Assembly: GCA_949316235.1 (NCBI GenBank)
Contig: OX438741.1
Location: forward strand, 13,083,124 to 13,147,123
Direction of reading: 5' to 3'
From: Oegoconia quadripuncta
Lineage: Eukaryota; Arthropoda; Insecta; Lepidoptera; Autostichidae
Length of the DNA stretch: 64,000 nucleotides
Shown: one piece after another, positions 9,029 through 19,651 of the stretch
Position numbering within the stretch: position 1 is the first letter of the stretch
Layout: every line of letters starts with the position of its first letter
Made by a program: the position numbers and the translations under genes
Notes under the pieces: model-generated
Told to the model about the DNA's origin: nothing
Seen by the model: the letters and a program-made list of their open reading frames with translations, nothing else
Databases searched by the model: none

Positions 9029-9536
9029 AGGTCTAACAAAATTAACCCGACAAACGTTGCAGAGTGTATGTCCTATACATACACTATCTGTACCTATTAC
9101 GAAAAACATAAAACATTAAAGTTAACAGACTTTATTTTAAAAATAAAATTTAGAAATGTAAATTTTTTGAGTTGGACAACACAAACACATGCCGCGGTAT
9201 CTTTGAAGATGCCGAAAGGCGACCACTCGCCGCTCGCCGCCGGAGCTTGCCCCGGCGCCGCTGCGACTTGCTGTGATTGGTTGCGCCCTGTGCCCCGCCA
9301 CCCTCCACCACCTTTGACGTCTTCCATATCATTGGTACGTTGCCTGTTTTATCTCATTGATAAAACAAGGTACAATCGAAATGAAGTAAGTCTGTTAATG
9401 TGTATTTTCATTTGCACCTACATTTAAATTTTCTACTCGGGAAAAAAAAATAAAGTTGGTTTTTTTAATGAATATATTATTTTATTGTCATATACGTGCA
9501 ATTGCCAAAGTTTGTTGGGTTAATTTTGTTAGGCCT
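9029..9536. mobile_element. Inverted-repeat element carrying a GC-rich island
   Basis: Left end AGGTCTAACAAAATTAACCC (from 9029) and right end GGGTTAATTTTGTTAGGCCT (to 9536) are inverted copies over about 32 bp, flanked by TATA at 9025-9028 and 9537-9540. This suggests a DNA transposon or MITE with a TA or TATA duplication. Between the ends, 9190-9312 is strikingly GC- and CpG-rich (GCCGCTCGCCGCCGGAGC, CCCCGGCGCCGCTGCG), with GATTGG and TGACGTC words, while both flanks are AT-rich. The frame at 9068-9427 (119 codons) spans the island but resembles no known protein. The island may be a captured piece of host gene or promoter; that is an inference. Confidence 0.6.
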
Positions 9537-9544
9537 TATATAGA

Positions 9545-10110
9545 CTTGCACTTTTTAACAGAGATGGGTTCACGCCCTATCACGTGTGTATTTCTGTACA
9601 TTTTGACAGGTGCACCGTGGATGGTGTTTCATTAAACTTTGATGTTTGGAACAATTTAACGCTAAAGTTCGGAATTTAACGATGATGGGCTCAAGCCCTG
9701 TCACGTGTGCATTACATTATGTACATTTGAAAAAATTAACCGTGGATGTTGTTTCATTAAACTTTGATGTTTGCAACAATTTAACGCTAAAGTTCGGAAT
9801 TTAACGACGATGGGCTCAAGCCCTGTCACGTGTGCATTTCTGTACATTTCAAAAGGTGCACGGTGGATGTTGTTTCATTAAAATTTGATGTTTGGAACAA
9901 TTTAACGCTAAAGTTCGGAATTTAACGACGATGGGCTCAAGCCCTGTCACGAGTGCATTTCTGTACATTTCGAAAGGTGCACGGTGGATGTTGTTTCATT
10001 AAACTTTGATGTTTGGAACAATTTAACGCTAAAGTTCGGAATTTAACGACGATGGGCTCAAGCCCTGTCGCGTGTACATTACATTATGTACATTTGAAAA
10101 AAATAACCGT
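9545..10110 (+). repeat. Minisatellite, about 4.5 units of 121/125 bp
   Basis: The anchor GATGGGCTCAAGCCC (GATGGGTTCACGCCC in unit 1) starts at 9563, 9684, 9809, 9930 and 10051, giving periods of 121, 125, 121 and 121. Each unit carries TTTCATTAAACTTTGATG and AATTTAACGCTAAAGTTCGG. Two variants differ after CACGTG: a TTTCTGTACATTT type and a ACATTATGTACATTT type. Units 1-3 have the palindrome CACGTG; units 4 and 5 have CACGAG and CGCGTG. The frame at 10013-10240 is incidental. Confidence 0.9.
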
Positions 10111-10289
10111 GGATTTTGTTTTAAGAATAAAACTTTTGATGTTTGGGGTAAAGGTCGTGACGTTATGTATGTACATTTTTTTTAAATTGTCGTTCGTATT
10201 CATCGTACAAACTTTTGTATATAATAAATGTTTTATTTAATTTTTGTCACCAAATTTTTGTCACCAATTTTCTCTCTCATCATCAACAG

Positions 10290-10500
10290 CCTTACACGTC
10301 TTCACTGTTGGGGCACATTCAGACCAGTACCATTGATGGATTTGTGTCAGACTCGTAGGCCACCGACTTGGCTTAACGACTGGCTTCAATTGAAAACAAC
10401 TGTGACCAACTACTTAACGTGCCTTCCGAAGCACGGAATCACTCGTATTAAATAGTACCAGTGCGGTCGCCCATCCAACGACTGACCGACTCAGATATAA
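10290..10500. repeat. Repeat K
   Basis: Shares GACTTGGCTTAACGACT, then CTTCAATTGAAAACAAC and CACTCGTATTAAA, with 26120-26195. Noncoding and dispersed; family unknown. Confidence 0.45.
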
Positions 10501-10606
10501 CTTAACTTCGTTAATTGAAAACGAATAGGCCATTTCGGCCATTCTTTTATAAAGGGGTATATTTCAGCCGACGACATATGTATCCGCGTAAGGTACTGAA
10601 TTACTG

Positions 10607-10896
10607 ATCAGCAAACATCCCACTGCAGGGATATAGGGCCTTCCCTCGTATAATGAGGGAGTATGGGCTATAGTCCACCATGCTGGCCAAATTCGGATTG
10701 GGAATTTCACATGCAAAGGAATTTTTATTTGTCAGACATGCACGTTTCCTCACGATGTTTTCATTTAGCATTTTTTAGGATAAAAGCACATAAGTAATTA
10801 AATAAAATTTTAAAACTCACATAGCCTGCCTGGGAATCGAACCGGGTCCTCCCAAATTGGGAGACCGCGTCCTAACCGCTGAGCTACGGACGCTCC
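10607..10896 (-). mobile_element. SINE-D (tRNA-derived)
   Basis: The minus-strand head at right reads GCGTCCGTAGCTCAGCGG and TCTCCCAATTTGGGAGG, with box B CCGGGTTCGATTCCCAGG. The body contains ACATGCCTGACAAATAAAAA-like text (on the plus strand TGTCAGACATGCACG) and the GAGGGAAGGCCCTATATCCC, then TGCAGTGGGATGTTTGC, terminus at left. Confidence 0.85.
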
Positions 10897-11441
10897 CTAC
10901 TGAATTACTGATATGTAAATATAATGTTACAAATTCGTTTTCCTTGAGATGGTATCCGTAGGTAGGTACACAATAAATATTTGGTTGAAAAGCTGGATGC
11001 GAAACTAAATATTTATTCACAGAATTCGAATGCCATTCATATTATAGTATCTAGTAAGTATGCCGTCATCTTCACCGAATAAATATTAGGAACAATTTTT
11101 TTCGTAATGCAAGTAGTCAACAGACGCGAAGTGGTTATAGTCATCGGTGAAAGTCAAGTGAAGAATGCTCTTAATCTGCTTACTAAACTAAGTAAAAGGT
11201 AAATAAATACTTTACTACTTAGCATTATATAACGTATGTATATACAATATTATATATGTCGGGGAAACCCTTGCGTTGCTGTCGACCGGTACGTAACCAG
11301 CCCTCCCGTGGGCAATGCCAAGCTACTACAGGCGAATATCATATCAAGAAGGTAAGGTATAACACTAATGCAACCCGGGCCCGATCACCTCAAACCTCTT
11401 TCAGGAACAATTACTGGCCACTTACTCACACACAAATAAAT
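10897..11441. other. Unassigned stretch
   Basis: No gene recognised. The open frame starting at 11256 runs into the SINE-B head and is not credible. Confidence 0.4.
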
Positions 11442-11829
11442 CCGCCTCCGTGGCTCAATGTAAACAACATAGGGTTTACGAATCGGAGGTCGCGGGTTCG
11501 ATCCCCAGCGGGGTACATGTTTAGTACTCGGTTTGGTTGGTGGTAGGGCATTTTAAGAAAGAAAGAAAGAAAAACATTTATTCAGCTTACAATGGGCATG
11601 TACATGAAAATTTTAAATGACCGAATGGCAAGCTACCACCATCTTATTGAAATCTGCCGCCAAACTGCAACGTTAATAGCATTGTTGTGTTTCGGTTGTC
11701 AGAGATAAGATAGCCAGTAACCCAAATATTTGGGTTTTCGGGTCAGTACGCTTCCACCTTCGGCCTCATCTTCACTTAACATCAGGTGTGATTGAGGTCA
11801 AGTGCTAAACCGTTGTGCATAAAAAAAAA
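11442..11829 (+). mobile_element. SINE-B, full length with small insertion
   Basis: Complete from CCGCCTCCGTGGCTCAATG through box B CGCGGGTTCGATCCCCAGCG to the A-rich end. It is interrupted in GGGCATTTTAA by a 53-bp insertion (11557-11609). Confidence 0.88.
11557..11609 (-). mobile_element. Short retro-insertion inside SINE-B
   Basis: On the minus strand this is TTTCATGTACATGCCCATTG, then TAAGCTGAATAAATG and a TTTC-repeat tail. It is bounded by ATTTTAA at 11550-11556 and 11610-11616, which other SINE-B copies have only once. It is a 3' stub of an element with a TTTC tail. Confidence 0.75.
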
Positions 11830-12796
11830 GAAATAGAAAAATACATTCAACTACGATTATGGAACGATGCTTAGAGGTGAAGGGTAAACATTTGAATGCC
11901 CCTCATGCCATCCAACTTGGCCCTCGCATTCAGTCCACAATCCCTCCTGCTCAAATTCCATGACCAACTTCTTATTAAGTAACGACTCACCGGATTCTTC
12001 AAAGCGTCGGTGATGATAGGTAATCTTAGTGACTCACGTTCGTTATCTTTGACGGCTGGTAGCAATATAAATATTCATGTTCGATGTCCACACCTAATAT
12101 TATTGTAAGCGTTCCCGCTCTATTTTCGGCGATACCAGCGCCACAATTAATTCTTGTAGCAAACCGCGTATTATGATAGTCATAGACTGTTCAAATTATA
12201 AATTACGTCGCAATATTATCGCTATCGATCATAAGATAATTTCTAATCTATTGAAATCTCCTCTGCGCCCCTGTCGCCTATGGTCTCTGTATACATCGTG
12301 GCTTAATCATAAAGTTGTTATAAAATACGTAAACAATCGGTCATTGACTTAGAGAACAGTGAGACAGGTCGAGACATAAATCCTGAAGGGTATCCGACTA
12401 CTGTCACGACTCAGGACACTCCAATGAACATTGGACTCCCGGTATAAAGTTAGTACGGGGAGGATTCTGCACCCTTATTGTCTAAACTATCCAGTAATAA
12501 ATATCACCGAAAGCTGTCAAATTCGTAAAATAATTGGACATCAACTGTCAAATAACAGTGGGTGAATTTCGTGTCGATTAATAAAGGTATTGTTAAATAT
12601 CGAACGCAGGTGACGATTCTACCTATTTTATAAATGGTTTTGAATTAAAAAAAATCTATGTAATTAATCGATATGCATTGATTGAACTTACAATTTTTTG
12701 TTAGAAAGTGTTGCATGGAAATAAAGTTTCAATCGATCGTTACATGGACTTCAGGAAATGATCGAAAATATCTTCTTTTATAATGACGAATCATCC
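11830..12796. other. Unassigned stretch
   Basis: No recognised element. The minus-strand frame at 11871-12065 (64 codons) has no motif I can name. Confidence 0.4.
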
Positions 12797-12913
12797 CGGA
12801 TAAATATATATTTATTTATGTTTATCCGTTATCTAGTATCCATAGTACAAGCTTTGCTTAGTTTGGGACTAGATGATTGGTGTAAGTGCCCCAATATTTA
12901 TTTATTTATTTAT
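12797..12913 (+). mobile_element. SINE-A, 3' part
   Basis: Contains only the body: TTATCCGTTATCTAGTATCC, AGCTTTGCTTAGTTTGGGAC, GATTGGTGTAAGTG, and a TATT-repeat tail. The tRNA-like head is absent. Confidence 0.8.
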
Positions 12914-13059
12914 TGTCACGAATTGGAGTAATACTATAAAATATACTAAATTAACTTAAAAAATTAAATCTATTTTAAGACGTACATTTCACAATGACGC
13001 AATTGGTACGACTCCGCGGCTTTCTTCTTTGTTTAGTCCATAATATAAAATAACTGTTT

Positions 13060-13280
13060 AAGTATTTAAAAACCAAAAAACTGACAGCATATATTGCATT
13101 TCGCAGGCACCATGTTGGATTTTTTACCACAAAATGTATCCTATGACAATCCACGAATTAAGACGAATCTAACGCCACCATGTATTTCCAAATCGGGTTT
13201 AGGCTACAGAAAGTAACATATAGAAATCTATATACATACTCGAAAAGCATTACCCTCATTCCTTGGACAGTCGGGTAACA
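13060..13280. repeat. Repeat J, second copy
   Basis: Parallels 8590-8850: GCATATATTGCATTTCGCAGG, TACCACAAAATGTATCC, CAGTCGGGTAAC. Noncoding. Confidence 0.45.
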
Positions 13281-13802
13281 TGACAGTAGATGTCTTTACA
13301 AATTTTAAATAGTTTTTTATAATGACATGTACAACTATCTTTGTCTTTTTATTTACGGTTAATTTAAAAAAAAAACTGGATATAACTTTAAAAGTAAGAC
13401 CATAGCTTACTTTAGTAACTTATTAGTAATCTGTGCCATAGCAGTCAAGGACATAACTTAATATTGAGTCTCTAAGGACATATAGAGACATTTTAGGGTA
13501 CTAGAAGGTATACTATAGAGTAATAAGTTTCCCTACTGGATATATCACTGTGGTTGACAGGTCATGTATTATTAACTCGACAGCGGAAAGGGCGGTACAG
13601 TATTAGAATCGTACAGAAAAGTAATGTAGGACCTTTGCGATCTCGAAAGTGTTAAGAAATATTATATATAGTCTGAAACTCTAGACAGGACAACGAATAC
13701 CTTTATATGTTTTTATTATTTTGGCGAATTTTTGGAATGAGTTCGACTAGGTACTGTACCAAATACAGGCTGAAATTGATTTTGTGTAATTCCAGTTTAC
13801 TA
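13281..13802. other. Unassigned stretch
   Basis: Nothing recognised. Repeat N begins at the right end. Confidence 0.4.
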
Positions 13803-13985
13803 GCGACTCCACTCTTGATTACGAACAACTTTCCACTAGGAACCATAGCCGCATTCAGCAGAAAATTGTTGGACTTCCATACTAAACGTGGTTACATACA
13901 TTTTGATCGAATTTGACTATAGTTCCTTGGGGAAAGTCGTTCGTAACCAAGAATAGCGTCACCACTTAATGGGAATTGTAAGAAT
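13803..13985. repeat. Repeat N, two units head-to-head
   Basis: The motif GGTTCCTAGTGGAAAGTTG followed by a GGAGTGGAGTC-like segment occurs inverted at 13803-13870 and direct (diverged) at 13905-13985. At 21560-21785 two related units lie in the same orientation. Class unknown. Confidence 0.55.
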
Positions 13986-14205
13986 TCAAATGGGGTAAAC
14001 TTGAATATGACAAAAAGAAGAGGGCCCAGAATAGATCCCTGTGGTACCCCGCGAGTCACCTGCTCGACGTGAGAAGACAACGTTTCACCATCATCCCTAC
14101 GTACTTGTACAAATTGTGAACGTTTACTTAGGTCACTATCATACCCGGCCACGACAGCATCATCGGGACCATAATAATTTGGTCAAAAAGAGATGCATAT
14201 AGCTC
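13986..14205 (-). pseudogene. Non-LTR reverse transcriptase fragment
   Basis: The minus strand encodes SKRSQFVQVRRDDGE, then VTRGVPQGSILGPLLFVI, the reverse transcriptase block with the GVPQGSILGPLLF motif preceding the catalytic YADD. The frame then runs into repeat N, so the catalytic YADD and all downstream domains are missing. Clade not assigned. Confidence 0.75.
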
Positions 14206-15160
14206 CTTTAGGTAAGCTAGGATCAACTGTGGCTCAACTCGACTTGGCGCCTATTGAAGGTAAACTACACCCTACGCGACTCTATTGCTATTTTGGACCC
14301 CAGACTGATTGAAAAACGAAATTAGGTAGACGGTAACTCTGTCTGCTGTTTATTACCTTACTAAACCTCTGAATCCATCCATCAAGTGTCCAGTGTTGTG
14401 AACCTTTAAAAAAAAAAATCCATCGTATTGTGGCAAGATAGGACAAAATAAGACAAGGCACAATACCAAGGCTCAACACTAGACTCAAGAAACAAGACAC
14501 AGGACATATGACACAAGAAGATGCAATACAAAACCGATACAACCGCCAAGACATTGTATCCTCGATAAATTAATTTCACCCAAGGGAAGACGCGGGAGAA
14601 AAGTTAGTATGTCATTGTGCTACGCCGCGAATCCACATCTGTGTGAAATCATTCTATACGTTTTAACCTTAGTGTGTCCGTGACCTTATTACGCAGTGAA
14701 ATCCGCTTCGATCCTGTTTTTTTTTCACGTATAAGAGGTTTATATGAAAAGGTTCTTATTAGTAAGGTCTATCTTATAGGTGAGTTCATGGAATATATTT
14801 TTAACTAACTTTGCGACCGCAGCTTCCCAGGGTCCCAGAATATCTTTTTGCCAAATTTCAATACATTCGGTTTAGTTAGAAGGAGTATGGATTTGGTTTA
14901 AATGGAGTTAAAACTCGTATATTACCTAGAACCTAGGTTTTAGGATGTTATATAAAAGGAGAAGATTGACCCTTCTGTGTAGATGACTAAAATTGTCATT
15001 ATTAAAAGCTTTTAGTAAATCATTCTAAAATTACATTCACTTTCTTAAAATTGTAAGATCTTTCTGGTTTACTTGGTCTTTGTAACTTTAGACGAGCCGG
15101 ACCTTCAAGCAAAACTTAAAATGAATGCACCGAGCATTTCATTCTCTTAGTATAGTTACT
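14206..15160. other. Unassigned stretch
   Basis: No element recognised. The minus-strand frame at 14288-14554 shows no domain. Confidence 0.4.
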
Positions 15161-15410
15161 ATGGGATTCCACCCGTATGTAGTTAACATACCGAACATTC
15201 GCACCAAGCGGTTCGACTCTTCATTCACAATGCGAACAACCAAGGCATGGAACTCCCTTCCGGCGTCAGTCTTTCCTGAATCCTACAATCTTGGGATCTT
15301 CAAGAGCAGGTTGAATAGGCATCTACTGAGATCGCGTGCTTCATCTTCGGCCACATCGTCACTTCCCATCAGGTGAGATTGTGGTCAAATGCGTATCCAG
15401 TTCACCATAA
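15161..15410 (+). pseudogene. LINE-2 ORF C-terminus and 3' UTR
   Basis: Encodes GFHPYVVNIPNIRTK, FDSSFTMRTTKAWNSLPASV, PESYNLGIFKSRLNRHLL. It is followed by the tail TCAGGTGAGATTGTGGTCAA and an A run. A longer copy at 58815-59305 adds the preceding MEYCCHLWHGSAKYQL segment. It is a non-LTR element related to LINE-1 but distinct in sequence. Confidence 0.75.
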
Positions 15411-15681
15411 AAAAAAGAGGGTGCATCGAGTTCACTGAGCCTATTTGATAAATTAAGATATCTCTTCAAATGAAATATGTCCAAATTGTAATTGTATTCG
15501 AAAAGCCAGCGTTGGACATAGTACCTATCTTATTCAGAGCCTCTGTGCGTGATTGCAGCCCAAACGTGATTGAACTTAGGAAGTGGCACAGAATCCGTCA
15601 TACTGATGATGTAGTGTTGTGCAGATATCGGTATAAAATTAATTGTGTAACAAAATAGGTACAGTGTCGGTACGTAGATGA
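15411..15681. other. Unassigned stretch between two LINE fragments
   Basis: The frame at 15470-15658 has no motif. Confidence 0.4.
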
Positions 15682-16815
15682 CTTAAAAGTGCTAACAAAC
15701 TTCGTAAAATTAGGATTGATATCTTTCCCTCCCAAATACCGCAATGTAATTTTTGCAAATGGGTTGCCAGCTTTCTCACGGATCGTAGCATTAAAGTCGT
15801 TGTCGACGGTTCTTGCTCTGATTTAAAACCCGTGAACGCTGGAGTCCTGCAAGGCTGCGTACTATCCCCCACCCTGTTTCTTCTGCATATCAATGATATG
15901 TTACAAACCAGTGACTTCCATTGTTATGCGGATGACAGTACGGGTGATGCCTTATATGCCGGGCGTGCTAATCTTTCTCGGGCGCACGTTGATGAGTGTC
16001 GGGACAAGCTTGTGTCTGAAATCGAGACCTCACTAGACCAAGTCTCTAATTGGGGCATTCTCAACCTAGATAAGTTTAACCCTAAAAAGACACAAGTTTG
16101 CGCATTCACCGCAAAGAAGATTCCATTTCCCCTGTCTCTTCAATTTCAGAGCACTCCCCTTGACGTTAAGCTGAGTATTGGGATTCTCGGAGTGAACATC
16201 TCCAGTAAGGTTCAATTCCGCGGTCATCTGGAGGATAAGGCCAAGTTGGCCTCCAAAAAGTTAGGTGTCCTCAGTAGAGCGGCTCGTTACTTCACGCCGG
16301 CTCACCGCCTCTAACTTTATAAGGCGCAAGTTCGGCCGCACGTGGAGTATTGTTCTCACCTATGGGCTGGGGCACCTCAGTACCAGCTTCTTCCTTTGGA
16401 CCGCGTTCAACGTCGCGCAGTCCGAATTGTCGGCCAAGAGAGTCTCACTGACCGACTGGATCCCCTGGCGTTGCGAAGAGACGTCGCGTCCCTCTGCATT
16501 CTCCATCGCATATTTCATGGGGAGTGTTCTGAAGAATTGTTCGAGCTAATACCCGCTGCTCAATTTAACCGATACACTTCTCGGAGAAAATTAAATTTCC
16601 ATCCACATCACCTGGATGAGTGGAAGTCTACCACCGTACGTTTCTCAAGAAACTTCTTACCACGTACGACCACCCTATGGAACGGACTTCCGGCAGCGGT
16701 ATTCCCGAACGAGTACGACATTGGAACCTTCATGAAACGAGCCTACACCTTCCTCAAAGGCCGGCAACGCATCTGTGACCCTTTTGGTGTTGCGGGTGTC
16801 CATGGGCGGCGGTGA
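15682..16815 (+). pseudogene. LINE-1 (CR1/Jockey-like) reverse transcriptase, 5'-truncated, one in-frame stop
   Basis: One reading frame from 15682 to the stop at 16813-16815, broken only by TAA at 16312-16314. It holds reverse transcriptase blocks: CKWVASFLTDRSIK, GVLQGCVLSPTLFLLHIND, and the catalytic HCYADDSTGD. These are followed by VSNWGILNLDKFNPKKTQVC and ILGVNISSKVQF (thumb region), then after the stop [31 protein letters not shown] and the C-terminal [16 protein letters not shown]. The endonuclease and the first part of the reverse transcriptase are missing. A 5'-truncated insertion with few coding lesions is probably fairly recent. Its 3' UTR is replaced by an RTE fragment at 16818. 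Jockey versus CR1 cannot be settled by eye. Confidence 0.85.
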
Positions 16816-16817
16816 GC

Positions 16818-17102
16818 CATGTTCTCCCTGCAGGATCGAATTAGTAATGAGGAGATCCGCAAGAGAACCAAGGTGATCGATATAGCCCGAAGAATTGCCA
16901 AACATAAGTCGCAGTGGGCGGGGCACATTGCTCGTAGGGGCGGAAAGGTTCTCGAGCGGCGACCACGCACCGAGATGGACCGACGATTTGGTTAAGATCG
17001 CGGGAAGCCGCTGGATGCGGGCAGCGGAGGACCAATCATTGTGGAGATCTTTGGGGAAGGCTTTTGTACTGTAGTGGATGTCTATTGGCTGATGATGATG
17101 AT
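16818..17102 (+). pseudogene. RTE-like LINE C-terminus fused to LINE-1
   Basis: Begins in frame with MFSLQDRISNEEIRKRTKV, then DIARRIAKHKSQWAGHIARR and KVLERRPRT. Frame breaks follow, then CTGATGATGATGATA. It starts 2 bp after the LINE-1 stop codon, at the point where LINE-1 copies elsewhere continue into TTGCTTTCCATCAGGTGACC. The junction is therefore a fusion of two LINE families. Confidence 0.75.
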
Positions 17103-17494
17103 ACCCTATCCGTTACACGTTGTAATACTTTGATTAAATGATACAATGCAAGTTCTCTGAGCGAGATATAAACAAACCAATCACATGTTAGAATTTCAGA
17201 TTTCCGAATAACACTACAGAATACATCGAGGCATTAGTCATCAAAGTATTTTACTGCCCATTAGACCGTAGCTGAGAATGCCATCGTAAAAGCAAATGTT
17301 ATTAGTCTATAAACAATTTATTTGAGTGTATTTTTGCAAAAAACCTTATAGGCTCGTATAATAAACCATCTCAAGATTGAGATTAACTTAAGTTGACACT
17401 TGAGATGTTGTGTCAAAAGAAATAGTAGTGTTAGCTTCAATCTGGAGATCGCTTTATTAATATGACCCCTAGAGGTATTTATTTATGATGATCT
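17103..17494. other. Unassigned stretch
   Basis: Nothing recognised. Confidence 0.4.
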
Positions 17495-17592
17495 GGATAC
17501 GCATTGGCCACAATCTCACCTGGTGAAAAATGCAGATGTAGCCGAGAAAAGCATGCGATTCCGATAAAAGCCTATTCAGCCCAGACTTGAAA
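17495..17592 (-). mobile_element. LINE-2 3' end, diverged
   Basis: The plus strand reads GCCACAATCTCACCTGGTGA, then AGCATGCGATTCC and GCCTATTCA, the complement of the LINE-2 terminus at 63200-63300. No A run. Confidence 0.55.
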
Positions 17593-17715
17593 TGTCTTCG
17601 AGGACGTTGCAGTAAAGCAAATATTTACAGATACTGGCAGTATGCTCCTATAACATTTCGTTCTTCTATTGTCAAGTTTCTTAATGGAGTACAAACGAGT
17701 AATCCACCACCATTT

Positions 17716-17957
17716 GACGACCGATTGGTGTAGTGGATAGTGACCCTGTCAGCGAAACCAGCGGTTGTGGGTTCGAATCCCATGAGGGTTAAATATTTGT
17801 GTGATGAATACGAACATTTATTCCCGAGTCATGGATGTTTATATAAATATGTATGTATGTTTATCAGTTATCTAGTATCCATAGAACCAGCTTTGCTTAG
17901 TTTGGGACTGATGATTGGTGTAAGTGTCCGAAATATTTATTTTATTTATTTATTTGA
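17716..17957 (+). mobile_element. SINE-A, full length (reference copy)
   Basis: tRNA-like head with box A TGGTGTAGTGGATAG (17726-17740) and box B GGTTCGAATCC (17770-17780), about 30 bp apart as in tRNA genes. The CCTGTCAG text between them recalls a tRNA-Asp anticodon arm. The unrelated body includes GAACATTTATTCCCGAGTC, TTATCTAGTATCCATAG and TTTGCTTAGTTTGGGACTG. The tail is TTTATTTATTTATT. Known biology: RNA polymerase III transcription from internal promoters and mobilisation by a partner LINE. Confidence 0.9.
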
Positions 17958-18207
17958 TCTATCAACTATCTTGTCGCTGTGCAGTTTATGTCCATACCTG
18001 CTTATTATCTAGATAGTCTCAAATGTAATGTCCATTTTTTTTTTTATTAAGTGCTGGTTATTCATCTTTTTTTATGCACAACGGGTTTGCACTTAACCTC
18101 CATCACATCTGACAATCAATTTATTATACACATTTTAAATGCCTCCTGTATCTTACTATAAATGTATGTATGCTGTAAATAAATAATTTTGACAAATGTT
18201 ATTACGA
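17958..18207. other. Mixed debris
   Basis: TTATGTCCATACCTGCTTAT recalls the inner part of family E (55440-55480). 18066-18112 is a diverged minus-strand SINE-B 3' end (TTTATGCACAACGGGTTTGC). Confidence 0.45.
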
Positions 18208-18474
18208 TAAGGTCGTCCGAGTTCGATTCCCAGGCAGGCATTGTATCAATGAGTTTTTAAATTTAATTATATTACTTGTGTGCATTGAACCGACTGCTCT
18301 TAAACGGTGAAGGAAAACGTCCTGATGAAACCTGCATGCCCGAGGAATAAAAATTCTAAGGCATGTGAAGTCCCCGCATTGGGCCAGCATGGTGGACTAT
18401 GGGCACACGGGAGTCATTATACGAGGGAACGCCTATATCCCTGCAATGGGATGTTTACGGGCAGAGACGATGAA
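18208..18474 (+). mobile_element. SINE-D, head truncated
   Basis: Box B CGAGTTCGATTCCCAGGCAG, then ACTGCTCTTAAACGGTGAAG, CCTGCATGCCCGAGGAATAA, GCATTGGGCCAGC and CGAGGGAACGCCTATATCCC. Box A and the 5' half of the head are missing. Confidence 0.85.
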
Positions 18475-19651
18475 CTCTTAACTAATCATATGGGGTTCAT
18501 TTGGACCCCAGTGCACATTTAAAGTTGTGTCATTCCTCGAATTCTGCAACTATCTGCTCTATGTGCATAGTAGCAATATATGACATATGAATGAATAAAT
18601 AAATAAATGAATCTTCTTTTTTCGGACCGATCCTTGAGAGACATGCATAGTGTTTATTTGGGGCTTCTTTCCATACGTGTCTTTGTTGACGCTCTACAAA
18701 TATTTATTCAATATCTGAAATGTGATATTTGAAGTCCGCTCTTAAAGGTCGCTGCTACGTGAATCATGATAAATGAGCACTGCCGATATATTCAAGCTGT
18801 AGACAGGCGCTGCAAGTGATGCATACGTCTGGTTATGTCACTGTATTGCGGGCCAAGTTTGAAAGACGGTATGAAGCACTAATCCCAGGCTGATGCTGTA
18901 GAGGATGTCCAGGAGTAGCAGAAAATAACAGATAAAGATGAGCCGGCGGAAATCTTTAGAAATCGTTGTCAGTGACAACTTATAATTAAAAGGTACCACA
19001 TAAACAAATAACTCGATGAAATATTTAAAATAACTTTTATACTGAATAAACAGAATTTATGTTCGTTTTTAGTTTTCTTTAACAAAAATAAGAGAAAAAT
19101 ACACGTCCAATCTTTTCAAGGGCAAATCACGAACTGACTAAACAATAAGCTACACTGAAAGAAAGAGAGAGTGAGAGAATAGGCAGAGTTCAAATTTTGA
19201 ATTTAAAATATTATGACTTAATTGACAAAGAAACAAACAAGGAAAATACTGCAAAAAGAGAACCAACGAGTCGCATAGCGTCTCGTTACAAGTATCAAAT
19301 TTTTAACACTCGTTGTAACTCTTAAGTGTTTTTCTTTGGTTTTATGGTATGGTAAAGTCAAAAATTTAAACGTACAGAAAATATAACGAGTTACCATTAC
19401 TTATAAACCAAATCTAAACCAAAAAGTATTCCGACAGCTAAACCAAATCTAAACCAAAAAAACATTCCGTTGTAATGGAAACCGTGCTCAAGCAGCTCAA
19501 TGCATTCTTACAAACACTGATTTATTCAAAAATAATAATTCTTTATCATCAGTGTTATATAGGTACGTCATAATTTTAAACACCTATTGTTAAGTATTGT
19601 ACCGACATTTTTGTGAGAGAAAATAAAAACTTTTTGTATTTGTATTTATAT
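18475..19651. other. Unassigned stretch with a short direct duplication
   Basis: Two copies of TAAACCAAATCTAAACCAAA lie about 35 bp apart at 19405-19470. The stretch ends in a retroposon F-like TTTTTGTATTTGTATTTATA tail at 19630. Nothing else recognised. Confidence 0.4.

Noticed and set aside
9068..9427. 119-codon open frame over the GC-rich island
   Set aside because: No recognisable domain. AT-rich ends and a GC-rich middle give very uneven composition. Frames on the opposite strand are equally open.
9545..10110. CRISPR-like array
   Set aside because: The repeats are contiguous 121/125-bp units with no unique spacers, and the context is eukaryotic.
16675..17035. Minus-strand frames of 64-83 codons
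   Set aside because: Reverse-strand shadows of the LINE-1 and RTE coding frames.
17716..17790. tRNA gene (Asp-like)
   Set aside because: The head has both internal promoter boxes but continues into a shared unrelated body with a repeat tail. The same structure recurs many times, so it is a SINE head. The same applies to SINE-B, SINE-C and SINE-D heads.
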